Assembly (NCBI RefSeq): GCF_020097815.1 | Contig: NZ_CP083663.1 | Span: 2,790,001-2,854,000 of the forward strand | Origin: Haloprofundus salinisoli | GTDB taxonomy: Archaea > Halobacteriota > Halobacteria > Halobacteriales > Haloferacaceae | Direction: 5' to 3' | Length of the DNA stretch: 64,000 bases | In this document: piece by piece, positions 8,160 to 16,729 of the stretch | Layout of the letters: each line of letters begins with the position of its first letter | Numbering within the stretch: the first letter of the stretch is position 1 | Notes under the pieces: model-generated | What the model was told of the DNA's origin: nothing | Seen by the model: the letters and a program-made list of their open reading frames with translations, nothing else | Database searches by the model: none | Made by a program: the position numbers and the translations under genes

Positions 8160-8933
8160 TCAGATATCCGGCGTCTCCATCACGTCGGGGACGCCGCGGG
8201 CGGTGATGGTCTCGCCGACGACGTACGAGGAGGCGGGGGCGGCCAAAAATTGTGCAATGTCCGCGATTTCTTCGCTGAGGCCGATGCGCCGTTTCACCTC
8301 GTCGCGGTCGATGTCGTCCCCGGAGACGCCCATCTGGCTCTCGACGCCGGGTGTGGCGACGAACCCGGGGGCGATGCAGTTGACGCGCACGTCGTGGTCG
8401 GCCCACTCGTACGCCAGCGAGGTGGTGAGGTTGATGATGCCCGCCTTCGCCGCGCCGTAGTGGGTCATGTACGGCGACCCCTGCTGCCCGGCGACGCTGG
8501 AGAGGTTGATGACGCTGCCGCCGCCGTTCTGGCGCATGTGCTCGCCGGCGACCTGCGTGCAGTGAAACGTCCCGGTGAGGTTGATGTCGACGATGGTGCC
8601 CCACCCGTTCGGTGAGATGTCCTCGAACGAGGACATGAACGACGCGCCCGCGTTGTTCACGAGCGCGTCGACGCCGCCGAACTGCTCGACGGTCGCTTCG
8701 ACGAGCGCCTCGACGGCGTCGCGGTCGGTGACGTCGCACTCGACGGCCAGCGCCGACCCGCCCGCCTCGCGGATTCCCTCGGCGACCGGGTCGACGTTCT
8801 CCTGTTCGCGCGAGCAGACGACGACGTTCGCGCCGTCGGCGGCGAACGTCTCCGCGATGGCTTTCCCGATGCCACTCGACGATCCGGTGACGATGGCGGT
8901 CCGTCCGGTGACGCTGAACCTGTCAGTGGACAT
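8160..8933 (-). CDS. SDR-family NAD(P)-dependent oxidoreductase
   Basis: 257 residues, the normal length for a classical short-chain dehydrogenase. Visible motifs: cofactor loop TGSSSGIG, NNAG, catalytic Ser in NLSSVAG, Tyr-x3-Lys in YGAAKAG, and the PGFVATPG loop. I chose ATG 8933 (MSTDRFSVTGRTAIVTG) because the glycine motif then sits at the expected distance; the longer frame upstream has no family match. Substrate unknown; 3-oxoacyl reductase or glucose dehydrogenase-like roles are common. Its last 35 bp are repeated at 7001-7035. Confidence 0.92.
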   Translation of the reverse strand: MSTDRFSVTGRTAIVTGSSSGIGKAIAETFAADGANVVVCSREQENVDPVAEGIREAGGSALAVECDVTDRDAVEALVEATVEQFGGVDALVNNAGASFMSSFEDISPNGWGTIVDINLTGTFHCTQVAGEHMRQNGGGSVINLSSVAGQQGSPYMTHYGAAKAGIINLTTSLAYEWADHDVRVNCIAPGFVATPGVESQMGVSGDDIDRDEVKRRIGLSEEIADIAQFLAAPASSYVVGETITARGVPDVMETPDI

Positions 8934-9054
8934 AGAACCCCTGTCGGCGGCGGCCGTGATAAAAGTGGCAGCGACTCCACGGCTCGGCGTCGGCTCCACT
9001 CCGCCACCGGACGACCAACTTTCTTCCGCCAGGTCGTAGGACCACACTCACGCC

Positions 9055-10044
9055 ATGACCGAGACGGATTCCGACGACGGCCTGTCGCTGTTAGACGAGC
9101 GGTCAACTACCGAGCGACTGCGCGACTGGGTCCTCCTCCGCGGAAACAGAGCCGCGTTGTCGGCGGTCGTTCTGTTGGGGTTGCTGCTGACAGTCTACTT
9201 CTTCGTCGCGCTCGAAGTGGTCAAGTTCCGACGGCTCCAGCCGGTCTACTACGTGTTCGGCGGGCTGATAAGCGGAAATCTCACGCTCGTCACCGTCGTC
9301 GTCTCCATCAACCAACTGCTGCTGTCGCGGGCGCTGCAGACGCCGGGAGAACTCGAATCCCAGATAGAGAGCACCGGGGCGTTCAAGCGCCGCGTCGAGG
9401 ACGCGGCCGGCCGCGTCGCACCCGTCCGCCCGACGGCGTTTCTCAACCTGCTGATGGAGAACACGCGGCGGGACGCCCAGCGACTCGGCGGCCTCGCCGT
9501 CGGCTCCGGGAACGACGACGCGTGGGAGGAGATAGACGACCTCGTCACGTCGGTGACGAGACACGTCGACTCGGTTGTCGACCTTACCGAGAACGCCGAC
9601 GAAAGCCCGTTTCAGGCACTCTCTGCGACGCTGACCACGAACTACGCCGAGCAGATACACCGCGCGCGGACGATTAGAGAGCAGTACGACCTCACCGACG
9701 AGACCGACGCGGCGCTGGACCGCCTCGTCGACAGACTCGAAGACGTCGACATCGCGCGGCAGTACTTCAAGACCGTCTACCTACAGGACGAACTCTCGTC
9801 GCTCTCGCGGACGCTCCTCTACGTCGGCGTTCCGGCGGAGGCGCTCTGCATCCTCGTCTTACTGTGGCTGACGGCACTGCAGAGCGTCATTCCCCAACTG
9901 GTCCGCGAACTCGTCTTTCCGGTGGCCGCCGTGGTCGGGCTCGTCCCGCTCGTCGTGCTGTTCTCGTACATCCTCCGGACGGCGACGGTCACGCAACGGA
10001 CCTCGGCGACGATACCGTTCACGACGCCGAAACAGGAGGCGTGA
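9055..10044 (+). CDS. Four-helix membrane protein with cytoplasmic or external middle domain
   Basis: 329 residues. Hydrophobic segments are near residues 35-55, 72-95, 262-283 and 288-312. The central 165 residues are polar and helical with LENTRRD and EEIDDLVTSVTRHVDS patterns. The two-plus-two helix arrangement around a soluble alpha-helical domain is seen in haloarchaeal proteins of unknown function. No enzymatic motif is visible. It starts with MTETDSDDGLSLLDE, 121 bp from the divergent SDR gene. Confidence 0.75.
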   Translation: MTETDSDDGLSLLDERSTTERLRDWVLLRGNRAALSAVVLLGLLLTVYFFVALEVVKFRRLQPVYYVFGGLISGNLTLVTVVVSINQLLLSRALQTPGELESQIESTGAFKRRVEDAAGRVAPVRPTAFLNLLMENTRRDAQRLGGLAVGSGNDDAWEEIDDLVTSVTRHVDSVVDLTENADESPFQALSATLTTNYAEQIHRARTIREQYDLTDETDAALDRLVDRLEDVDIARQYFKTVYLQDELSSLSRTLLYVGVPAEALCILVLLWLTALQSVIPQLVRELVFPVAAVVGLVPLVVLFSYILRTATVTQRTSATIPFTTPKQEA

Positions 10045-10067
10045 GAACCGTCGCGTTCGGAGTCCGC

Positions 10068-10823
10068 TCAAGCGTCGAGCGCCTCGACGGCGCGGACGAG
10101 TTCGGGCAGCACGTCGGTCACGTCCCGTCGGAAGACGTACTCGGCCTGCCCGTCCGCGGACGTCTCCTCCAAGTTCACGACCGCGAGCGTTCCGCCCCGC
10201 GCGGCCGTCAGCGGCAACGACGCGGCGGGTTCGACCTGCAGCGACGACCCGATAGCGAGGAACACGTCGCTCCCCTCGGCCAGTTCGCGCGCCTCGGTGA
10301 GCGTCGCCGGGTCGAGTTGCTCGCCGAACAGCACCACGTCCGGTTTCCAGACGCCGCCGCAGTCGCAGCGGGGCGGATTCTCGCCGTCACGGACACGCTG
10401 TCTGACCGGGTCGGCGGCCGCGTTCTCCCCACACCGCGAGCAGACGACGCGTTCGGCGTTGCCGTGTAGCTCGACGACTCGTCTGCTTCCCGCTTCGGTG
10501 TGGAGTCCGTCGGTGTTCTGCGTCACGACGGCGTCGAGGAACCCCTCGCGTTCGAGCGTCGACAGCGCGTCGTGGCCGGCGTTCGGTTCGACGTCCGGCG
10601 GCCGCATCGCGTCGTGGAGTTCGAGGCGGTCGGTCCAGAAGCCGGCAGGGTCGCGCTCGAATCGGCGGATGTGAAACGCTGCGGGGTCGAACTGCTCGCC
10701 CCAGATACCGCCGTCGCCGCGGAACGGCGGGATGCCGGAGGGAACGCTGATACCTGCGCCGGTGAGTGCGACGGTACCGTCGGCGTCGTGGAGCTCGGAG
10801 GCGAGTTCGGCGAGTCGGTCCAT
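10068..10823 (-). CDS. Sir2-type NAD-dependent protein deacylase
   Basis: 251 residues. Sirtuin motifs are all present: GAGISVPSGIPPFRG (NAD site), TQNTDGLH, the catalytic His in VVELHGN, zinc Cys pairs CSRCG and CDCGG, then GSSLQVEPA. Sir2 enzymes remove acyl groups from lysines using NAD and release nicotinamide. I chose ATG 10823 (MDRLAELASELHDADG), which puts the NAD motif about 20 residues in; the longer frame upstream is Ser-rich shadow sequence from the opposite strand. It is divergent from the PfpI-type gene. Confidence 0.93.
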   Translation of the reverse strand: MDRLAELASELHDADGTVALTGAGISVPSGIPPFRGDGGIWGEQFDPAAFHIRRFERDPAGFWTDRLELHDAMRPPDVEPNAGHDALSTLEREGFLDAVVTQNTDGLHTEAGSRRVVELHGNAERVVCSRCGENAAADPVRQRVRDGENPPRCDCGGVWKPDVVLFGEQLDPATLTEARELAEGSDVFLAIGSSLQVEPAASLPLTAARGGTLAVVNLEETSADGQAEYVFRRDVTDVLPELVRAVEALDA

Positions 10824-10941
10824 CAGGGTGGCGACTTCGAGACGGAGCGAGAAGAAAGTGCTCGAACGTCGAAGCGCCCGACGGCCGGACTTGTATTTGT
10901 CGCCCCGTGGTTTACACGGCTGGCAGCCGTCGTTTTCCACG

Positions 10942-11505
10942 ATGGCAGACGAACTCACCGACACGAACGTCGCGCTCTTCATCGCACAGCGGGGTACCGA
11001 ACAGGTCGAGTTCACCGAACCCAAGCAGGCCGTCGAGGACGCCGGAGCCACCGTCGACGTCGTCAGCAGCGAGACCGACGAGGCGCAGGCGGTCAACAAC
11101 GACCTCGACGAGGGCGACAGCTTCGAGGTGGACACGACGTTCTCGGAGGTCTCCGCCGAGGAGTACGATGCGCTCGTCGTCCCCGGCGGTTGCGTCGGGG
11201 CGGACCGACTCCGCGCCGACGACGAGGCGGTGACGTTCGTCCGCGAGATGTTCGACGCCGACAAGCCCATCGGCGTCATCTGTCACGGCCCGTGGACGCT
11301 CGTCGAGGCGAACGTCGTCGACGGGGCGACGCTCACCTCCTACCCCAGCCTGCAGACAGACATCCGCAACGCGGGCGGCGAGTGGGTCGACGAGGAGGTC
11401 GTCGTCGACGCGGGCGTCGTGACCAGTCGGAACCCGGACGACCTCGACGCCTTCTGCGAGAAAATCGTCGAGGAGTTCGAGGAAGGACAGCACGAACGCG
11501 ACTGA
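10942..11505 (+). CDS. DJ-1/PfpI family protein (glutamine amidotransferase-like)
   Basis: 187 residues from ATG 10942 (MADELTDTNVALFIAQRGTEQVEF). Family marks are VVPGGCVGADRLR and the nucleophile elbow GVICHGPWTLVEA with the expected Cys-His pair, then TSYPSLQTDIRNAGGEWVDEEVVVD. Members are described as proteases, chaperones or deglycases; which activity applies is not known. The upstream part of the longer open frame has no family match and overlaps the Sir2 gene on the other strand. Confidence 0.92.
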   Translation: MADELTDTNVALFIAQRGTEQVEFTEPKQAVEDAGATVDVVSSETDEAQAVNNDLDEGDSFEVDTTFSEVSAEEYDALVVPGGCVGADRLRADDEAVTFVREMFDADKPIGVICHGPWTLVEANVVDGATLTSYPSLQTDIRNAGGEWVDEEVVVDAGVVTSRNPDDLDAFCEKIVEEFEEGQHERD

Positions 11506-11581
11506 ACACGGTCGCGTCGGATTTCCCCCTACCGGACCGAGGGGCGGTTCGCCGACGAGCGGACGGGGAAGTATCGCGGCG

Positions 11582-11986
11582 TTAGCTCTCGACCGGCGGC
11601 GAGCGAGGCGGCTCCTCGGCGTACTTCTCGTTGAACTCGCCGATGAGTTGGCCCACCTTGGCGTACCAGTCGTTGAGCATCCGCTGCATCTCCTGTGCGA
11701 TCTCGTCGGCGTTGCGCGGGCGGTAGACGTGGTAGTACCCGCCCTGTTCGTAGTTCACCTGCTCTTTCTGCAGGAAGCCGGCCTGGAGCAGTCGCTGGAC
11801 CGAGCGGTACGCCGTCGACCGTTCGCGGTCGATTTCGTCGGCGATTTCGTCGACTGTGAGGGGGTCTTCGGTCTCGTTCAGCAGTCGGAAGACGTCCTTG
11901 TCTATCTCCTTAAGGTCGTGAAAACACTCCAGCAGTTCCTCACACTGCATATCCTGTCGGAGCATCTCGCCCATCGAGTTCGCCAT
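11582..11986 (-). CDS. HTH transcriptional regulator (TrmB-like winged helix)
   Basis: 134 residues from ATG 11986 (MANSMGEMLRQDMQCEELLECF). The core KDVFRLLNETEDPLTVDEIADEIDRERSTAYRSVQRLLQAGFLQKEQVNY is a winged helix-turn-helix of the TrmB/MarR kind. A conserved CEELLEC segment precedes it, and an amphipathic helix (AQEMQRMLNDWYAKVGQLIGEFNEKY) follows, likely for dimerisation. The two Cys just before the HTH could respond to redox or metal, as in some haloarchaeal regulators; this is inference. The upstream in-frame extension to 12040 looks non-coding. Confidence 0.88.
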   Translation of the reverse strand: MANSMGEMLRQDMQCEELLECFHDLKEIDKDVFRLLNETEDPLTVDEIADEIDRERSTAYRSVQRLLQAGFLQKEQVNYEQGGYYHVYRPRNADEIAQEMQRMLNDWYAKVGQLIGEFNEKYAEEPPRSPPVES

Positions 11987-12148
11987 CGCTTGGCGACGGT
12001 AGGCGACGCGCGCCCAAAACCGTTTGCATAGTCGGTACAATACTGACCGCGGCGAACCGGCCCAAACCGCGGTCGACGGGCCCGAGACTCACCGTCTCGA
12101 AACGGTGGCGCTGAGCGCGTATGCGCGAAACTGTCCACGACCGTTCGG

Positions 12149-12637
12149 CTATCGGTTCCCGTTCGATTCGTTCGTCGGACAGCGCCCGACCGCCCCGGCG
12201 TACCGGTCACAGTCGGCCCGAACGATAACGTACACCGGTTGGTCGGTGTTGGGGCCGGGTTCGTAGTGCACCGAGGTGACGACGCATTCGGGCGACTGGT
12301 CGGTCTGCTCCAGCAGGTCGAACTCGTGCCACTCTCCGCGGTCGACTCGGGCGGACACGACGTACCTACCGGCGACGGGGCTCCACGTACAGTCGGCGAT
12401 TGCGCCCGGAAGCCGGTTCTGTTCCATCCGTTCGACCGAGTGAGCCGACTCGTGAACCACCGTCCCGTCGCGCTCGACTCGGAGGGAGAACTCGTGACCG
12501 GAATCGCTGTCGTGATTGCTAACGGTGAGTCTGCCGAGCGTCGTCGTCCGCTCCGAGAACGGGATCCGGTCGAGACACGCCGTGAAACTCGACGCCGCGA
12601 GCAGACCCAGCGAACAGAGGAACCCGCGACGATACAT
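12149..12637 (-). CDS. Small Tat lipoprotein with C-terminal Cys pair
   Basis: 162 residues: MYRRGFLCSLGLLAASSFTAC gives a twin arginine and lipobox Cys21. The mature part begins LGRLTVSNHDSDSGHEFSLRVERDG and ends with SPECVVTSVHYEPG...VIVRADCDRYAG. The order (beta strand with N.D, H.F.. strand, charged strand, Y.V.A strand, then two Cys about 20-30 apart) is shared with the proteins at 36884, 39209 and 53988 in this window. Expected to be anchored on the cell surface; function unknown. Confidence 0.75.
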   Translation of the reverse strand: MYRRGFLCSLGLLAASSFTACLDRIPFSERTTTLGRLTVSNHDSDSGHEFSLRVERDGTVVHESAHSVERMEQNRLPGAIADCTWSPVAGRYVVSARVDRGEWHEFDLLEQTDQSPECVVTSVHYEPGPNTDQPVYVIVRADCDRYAGAVGRCPTNESNGNR

Positions 12638-13002
12638 GTCTGCCCTCGTCCGCGACCTGATAAATACGTTCTGCGGTTCGATTTTCGCGTTCGGACGGAT
12701 AGACGATGCCGAGTCGAGCGGCCAAAACGACGTGCCGGACCTCGTGTCCCCGATACACTGTCTCTCTCGCGGGTGAAAGCGAGCGACCGGCTCGTCTTCG
12801 GACTCATGGGTGGACCACCCGATTTAGTATATCGACATACGGTGTATATGTGGGTGGACAGACGCCGTCTCTCCGTTCGTCGTTCGAATTCTCAGCCGAA
12901 TCCGCTCGAACTCGATAGAATGCGACCGATCCCGTTCGAGCTGACTCTCTGTGCCCACCCTCGACGCACAGTTATTCATGCTTCGGGTGCGCGTGTACGC
13001 GC
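12638..13002. other. 365-bp gene-free interval
   Basis: No convincing small gene was seen. Open frames crossing it have Arg/Pro-rich compositions unlike neighbouring proteins. An AT-rich patch around 12825-12850 (gtatatcgacatacggtgtatatg) could hold promoter elements for the flanking divergent genes, and ttattcatg lies about 30 bp before the phosphotransferase start. Confidence 0.4.
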
Positions 13003-14076
13003 ATGACACGCGAGGGCGACTACTTCACCCGCCTCGTCGACCCCGAACGCCTCCGCGAGTATCTCGCCGCGGAACTCGGTCCCGTCGACGACGACGCGTA
13101 CGCCGTCGACCACCACCAAGAAGGACACTCCAACGAGACGCTGTTCGTCACGTGGGGCGACCGCGAACTCGTGATTCGCCGCCCGCCGCCGGGGGAGACG
13201 GCGTCCAGCGCCCACGACGTCCTTCGGGAGTATCGAGTGATGGACGCGCTCCAAGAAACCGACGTCCCGCTGGCGACGACGGTTCTCGCCTGCGAGGACC
13301 ACGATGTGCTCGGCAGCGATTTCTACGTGATGGAACGCATCGACGGCGACGTGCTCCGCGAGTCCGAACCCGACCGGTTCGACACCACCGACTACCGCAA
13401 ACGAATCGGGACGGAACTCGTCGACACCCTCTCGACGATTCACGCCGTGGATCCGGAGTCCATCGGTCTCGGCGAGTTCGGCTACCCCGACGGATTCACC
13501 GAACGCCAAGTGAAGAGATGGTCCGAACAGTTGACGTGGGCCTTTTCGAAAACGACCGAGGAACGAGAGGTGCCCGTCCTCTACGACGTGATGTCGTGGC
13601 TCGACGACAACGTCCCGGAGGCGTATCCGCACACGCTCGTCCACGGGGATTACAAGCTCGACAACGTGATGTACGCGCCCGGGACGCCCCCGGAGATCAG
13701 CGCCGTCTTCGACTGGGAGCTGTCGACGCTCGGTGACCCGCGGACTGACGTGGGGTGGATGCTCTCGTACTGGCGCGACGCCGACGACCCCGACCCGGCG
13801 GTTCCGGACCTGACGACGACGTTCATGGAACACCCGGAGTATTCGACCCGCCGCGAACTCGTCTCTCGGTGGGAGGAGGCGACCGGATTCGAGTACGAAC
13901 ACGACCGCTTCTATCGGACGCTGGCGGTGTACAAACTCGCGGCGCTCGGCGAGATGTTCTTCCGGCGCTATCTCGAAGGCAACTCCGACGACGACCTCTA
14001 TCCGCAGATGGAGACGCAGGTGCCCGCGCTCGCCGACCGAGCAATGGGCATCATCGAGGGCGACGAACCGCTGTAA
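13003..14076 (+). CDS. Aminoglycoside-phosphotransferase-fold kinase (ACAD10-like)
   Basis: 357 residues. The APH/choline-kinase fold is shown by EGHSNETLFVTWGDRELVIRRPP (nucleotide region), the Brenner motif LVHGDYKLDNVMY, and the DWE metal motif in AVFDWELSTLGDPRTDVGWML. Such proteins next to acyl-CoA dehydrogenases phosphorylate hydroxyacyl compounds; here no such dehydrogenase is adjacent, so the substrate is open. Resistance to aminoglycosides should not be inferred. ATG 13003 is preceded by an AT-rich stretch. Confidence 0.9.
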   Translation: MTREGDYFTRLVDPERLREYLAAELGPVDDDAYAVDHHQEGHSNETLFVTWGDRELVIRRPPPGETASSAHDVLREYRVMDALQETDVPLATTVLACEDHDVLGSDFYVMERIDGDVLRESEPDRFDTTDYRKRIGTELVDTLSTIHAVDPESIGLGEFGYPDGFTERQVKRWSEQLTWAFSKTTEEREVPVLYDVMSWLDDNVPEAYPHTLVHGDYKLDNVMYAPGTPPEISAVFDWELSTLGDPRTDVGWMLSYWRDADDPDPAVPDLTTTFMEHPEYSTRRELVSRWEEATGFEYEHDRFYRTLAVYKLAALGEMFFRRYLEGNSDDDLYPQMETQVPALADRAMGIIEGDEPL

Positions 14077-14123
14077 CCGCCGGAGTCCACAACACTTAGT
14101 CCGCCTCCCGTGGATGAAGAGGT

Positions 14124-14957
14124 ATGACCAGTAGTGACTGGGGTGACTGGCTGCCGCGCGCCGTCGCGACGGCCGAACCCGAGACTGTCGCCGTCTGGTA
14201 TCTCGGTTGTAACGGCTTCGTCATCAAAGGAAGTGGGGGTACGACGCTGTTGGTCGACCCGTACGTCGGCGTCGGCGACCCGCCGCGGACGATCCGAATG
14301 ATTCCGGTTCCGTTCGACCCCGATGACATCGAAGAAGCCGATGCGATTCTCGCAACCCACGAACACACTGACCACGTCCACGGTCCGAGTCAAGCGCCGA
14401 TTCTCGAAAACACGGGCGCGGAGTTCTACGCCCCCGACGATACGCTCGCCGTCGCCCACGAGGAGGAGAACTGGACGAGCGTCTGGGACGTCAGCGACGA
14501 CCAGTTCACCGAGGTTTCGGAGGGAGACACGTTCGAGGTCGGCGAGTTCACGGTCCACGTCGAACTCGCCGCCGACGCGGACGCGACGCACCCGGTGAGC
14601 TACGTCATCGAACACGACGCGGGCACTATCTTCCACGGGGGAGACACCAAGCCGAGCGACGCCTTCGACGACATCGGCGAAAAGTACGACATCGACCTCG
14701 GTATTCTCGCGTTCGGCTCTATCGGCAACATCCCGAACAAGGAGACCGGCGAGATGGTCCGAACGAAGTGGTACAGCACCGAAAACGAGATCATCGAGGC
14801 GGCAAGCAGCCTACAGTTCGACCGTCTCCTGCCGAGCCACTGGGACATGTGGCGCGGGATGACCGCCGACCCGACGGCGCTGTACAAACACGCCGCCAGC
14901 TACACGTATCCGAAAGCGTTGACTATCGTCTCTATCGGCGATCGAGTCGACCTCTAA
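14124..14957 (+). CDS. MBL-fold metal-dependent hydrolase (UlaG-like)
   Basis: 277 residues. The metallo-beta-lactamase signature is HEHTDHVHG near residue 82, preceded by VWYLGCNGFVIKGSGGTTLLVDPYVG, with later metal ligands in HGGDTKPSD and PSHWDMWRGM. The layout resembles the L-ascorbate-6-phosphate lactonase/UlaG group. Substrate not predictable. It lies 47 bp after the phosphotransferase gene on the same strand and may be co-transcribed with it. Confidence 0.9.
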   Translation: MTSSDWGDWLPRAVATAEPETVAVWYLGCNGFVIKGSGGTTLLVDPYVGVGDPPRTIRMIPVPFDPDDIEEADAILATHEHTDHVHGPSQAPILENTGAEFYAPDDTLAVAHEEENWTSVWDVSDDQFTEVSEGDTFEVGEFTVHVELAADADATHPVSYVIEHDAGTIFHGGDTKPSDAFDDIGEKYDIDLGILAFGSIGNIPNKETGEMVRTKWYSTENEIIEAASSLQFDRLLPSHWDMWRGMTADPTALYKHAASYTYPKALTIVSIGDRVDL

Positions 14958-15101
14958 GGTTTCGTCTTCTCCGTTCTCTTCGGTTCTCGCTCGCGTTCCG
15001 CTTCGGCGAACTCGCGTCCCACTCGTTCGATTCGAAGACCGTCGTTGATACCAGCATTTTTGCCGGTTGTTTTATGTACTGTCTCCGGGATACCCGGGTA
15101 G

Positions 15102-16649
15102 ATGAGTCAAGAGCCAGACCACGAAGGAACGGTGACCGTCTCGGCGGGCGGGGTGAGCCTCGAGAAGACGTTCGCGGCCGACGAGTTTCCGGTCCCGGCT
15201 ATCAAGTTCGTCATTCGATCGGAACGAGACGACGTCGTCGACGTGCGACTCTCCGACGACATCCCCGAGTCGTTCTCGATGGAGCGTATCGGCTTTCACC
15301 CCGACTACGAGAGCGCGAACTGGACGGCGTACGAGGACCAGTTCGTCGAGTACGAGCGCTCGCTCGACCCCGACGAGGAGGTCCTGACCGTTTACGGCAT
15401 TCGGGTCGACGACGAGGAGGACGTTTCGGCGTTTCTCACCGAACCGATGCTGGAGACTATCGTCCCCGGTGACGAGGGTGACACCGTCGAATCCGTCGTC
15501 GGAGACGACCGCTCCGAGGTGGTTCGGAACGTACTCGCCGACGAGGCGACCGCACTGCCCGGACTGGAAGCCGACGACCCCGTGGCCGCCGGCCTCGATA
15601 CCTCAGAGTCGTCCGACCCCGCGGCGGACGACGCAGACGCCCCGGAACCGTTGGCACTCGAAGACCCTCTCGCGGACGACCCGCTGTCGGAGGTACCGGA
15701 GATCGCCGAGGAACCGCCGGAGACGACCGGCGAATCGACGGAGACGACGGACGAACCGGCTGAGACGACAGACGAACCGGTTGAGACGACCGACACCGAC
15801 GACGAGCCTGAACCGCTGGCACTCGAAGACCCGCTTTCGACTTCCGACGAAGCGGATGAGTCGGTCGAGTCGAGTGAATCCGTCGACGAGAGCACGCCGG
15901 TTCCACGTTCGCTGTCGTCGGATCTCACCGCAGCGGTCGTCGCCCGCCAGTCGGACGCAACCCCGCTCGGCACACAGTTCGACGAAGTGTCGGACGAGAC
16001 GCCGGCCCCGGACGCCGAAGTGGAAGCGACTCCGGTCGCCGCAGTCGCCGCCGACGCCGCACCGTCCCCGCAGACGGGTGTGGCTGCGGCGCTCGCCGAC
16101 GAGATTCGGTCGGGGGACGTCGACGACGAGGACCTCGAACTCCTCCGCGACGAACTCGATCTCGGGCTTCCGCGAAGCGTCGACGTCCGGATTCGTCGCC
16201 TCCAATCGCAGATGGACGACCTCAAAGCGTATTCGGACGCGCTCGAGACGTTCCTCGACGAGAACGGGACCGCCGACGAACTCGTCACCGACCTCCGCGG
16301 GGAACTGGAGTCGCTGTCCGCAACGGCCGATAAATTGGAGACTGACGTCGCCGCGTTGCGGGAGGACCGCACCGACCTGGCGTCGACGGTCGACGACGTT
16401 TCGGGTCGCCTCGACGGCGTCGACGAGCGTGTCGCCAGCGTCGACGCCGGCGTCGAATCGCTCGACGACGAGATGGGTGAGGTCAGAAGCGACCTCGCGG
16501 ACCTCGATTCGCAGCTCGTCTCCGTCGAGGAACTGAGCGCGGACGAACGCGCCGAACTGGAGGCCGAACTCGAACTGATTCGTCAGGAACTCGAAGCGCT
16601 CGATTCGTTCCGCGACCGTCTCAGTAGCGTCTTCGGCGGCGAACAGTAG
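15102..16649 (+). CDS. Acidic coiled-coil protein with N-terminal beta domain
   Basis: 515 residues. Residues 1 to about 125 form a beta-rich, conserved-looking domain (VTVSAGGVSLEKTFAADEFPVPAIKFVIRSERDD...). Residues about 160-330 are low-complexity acidic sequence with repeats of the type ETTDEPxETTDEP. Residues about 340-515 form a long heptad-rich coiled coil (VRIRRLQSQMDDLKAYSDALETFL and onwards). No enzymatic motif is seen. Such architecture suggests a scaffold or structural role. It is followed by the HisG-like gene on the same strand. I do not recognise a named function. Confidence 0.8.
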   Translation: MSQEPDHEGTVTVSAGGVSLEKTFAADEFPVPAIKFVIRSERDDVVDVRLSDDIPESFSMERIGFHPDYESANWTAYEDQFVEYERSLDPDEEVLTVYGIRVDDEEDVSAFLTEPMLETIVPGDEGDTVESVVGDDRSEVVRNVLADEATALPGLEADDPVAAGLDTSESSDPAADDADAPEPLALEDPLADDPLSEVPEIAEEPPETTGESTETTDEPAETTDEPVETTDTDDEPEPLALEDPLSTSDEADESVESSESVDESTPVPRSLSSDLTAAVVARQSDATPLGTQFDEVSDETPAPDAEVEATPVAAVAADAAPSPQTGVAAALADEIRSGDVDDEDLELLRDELDLGLPRSVDVRIRRLQSQMDDLKAYSDALETFLDENGTADELVTDLRGELESLSATADKLETDVAALREDRTDLASTVDDVSGRLDGVDERVASVDAGVESLDDEMGEVRSDLADLDSQLVSVEELSADERAELEAELELIRQELEALDSFRDRLSSVFGGEQ

Positions 16650-16729
16650 CCCCGTCGACCCGGACACGAGTTCGTTGGAGAATCTCCCGAAACGTAATCG
16701 GTTTACGACGCCGCTACGTTGAGCGGACA

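Noticed and set aside
13003-14076. Aminoglycoside resistance gene
   Set aside because: The fold is shared with many metabolic kinases; archaeal members of this type are not resistance enzymes, and no resistance-specific residues are recognisable.
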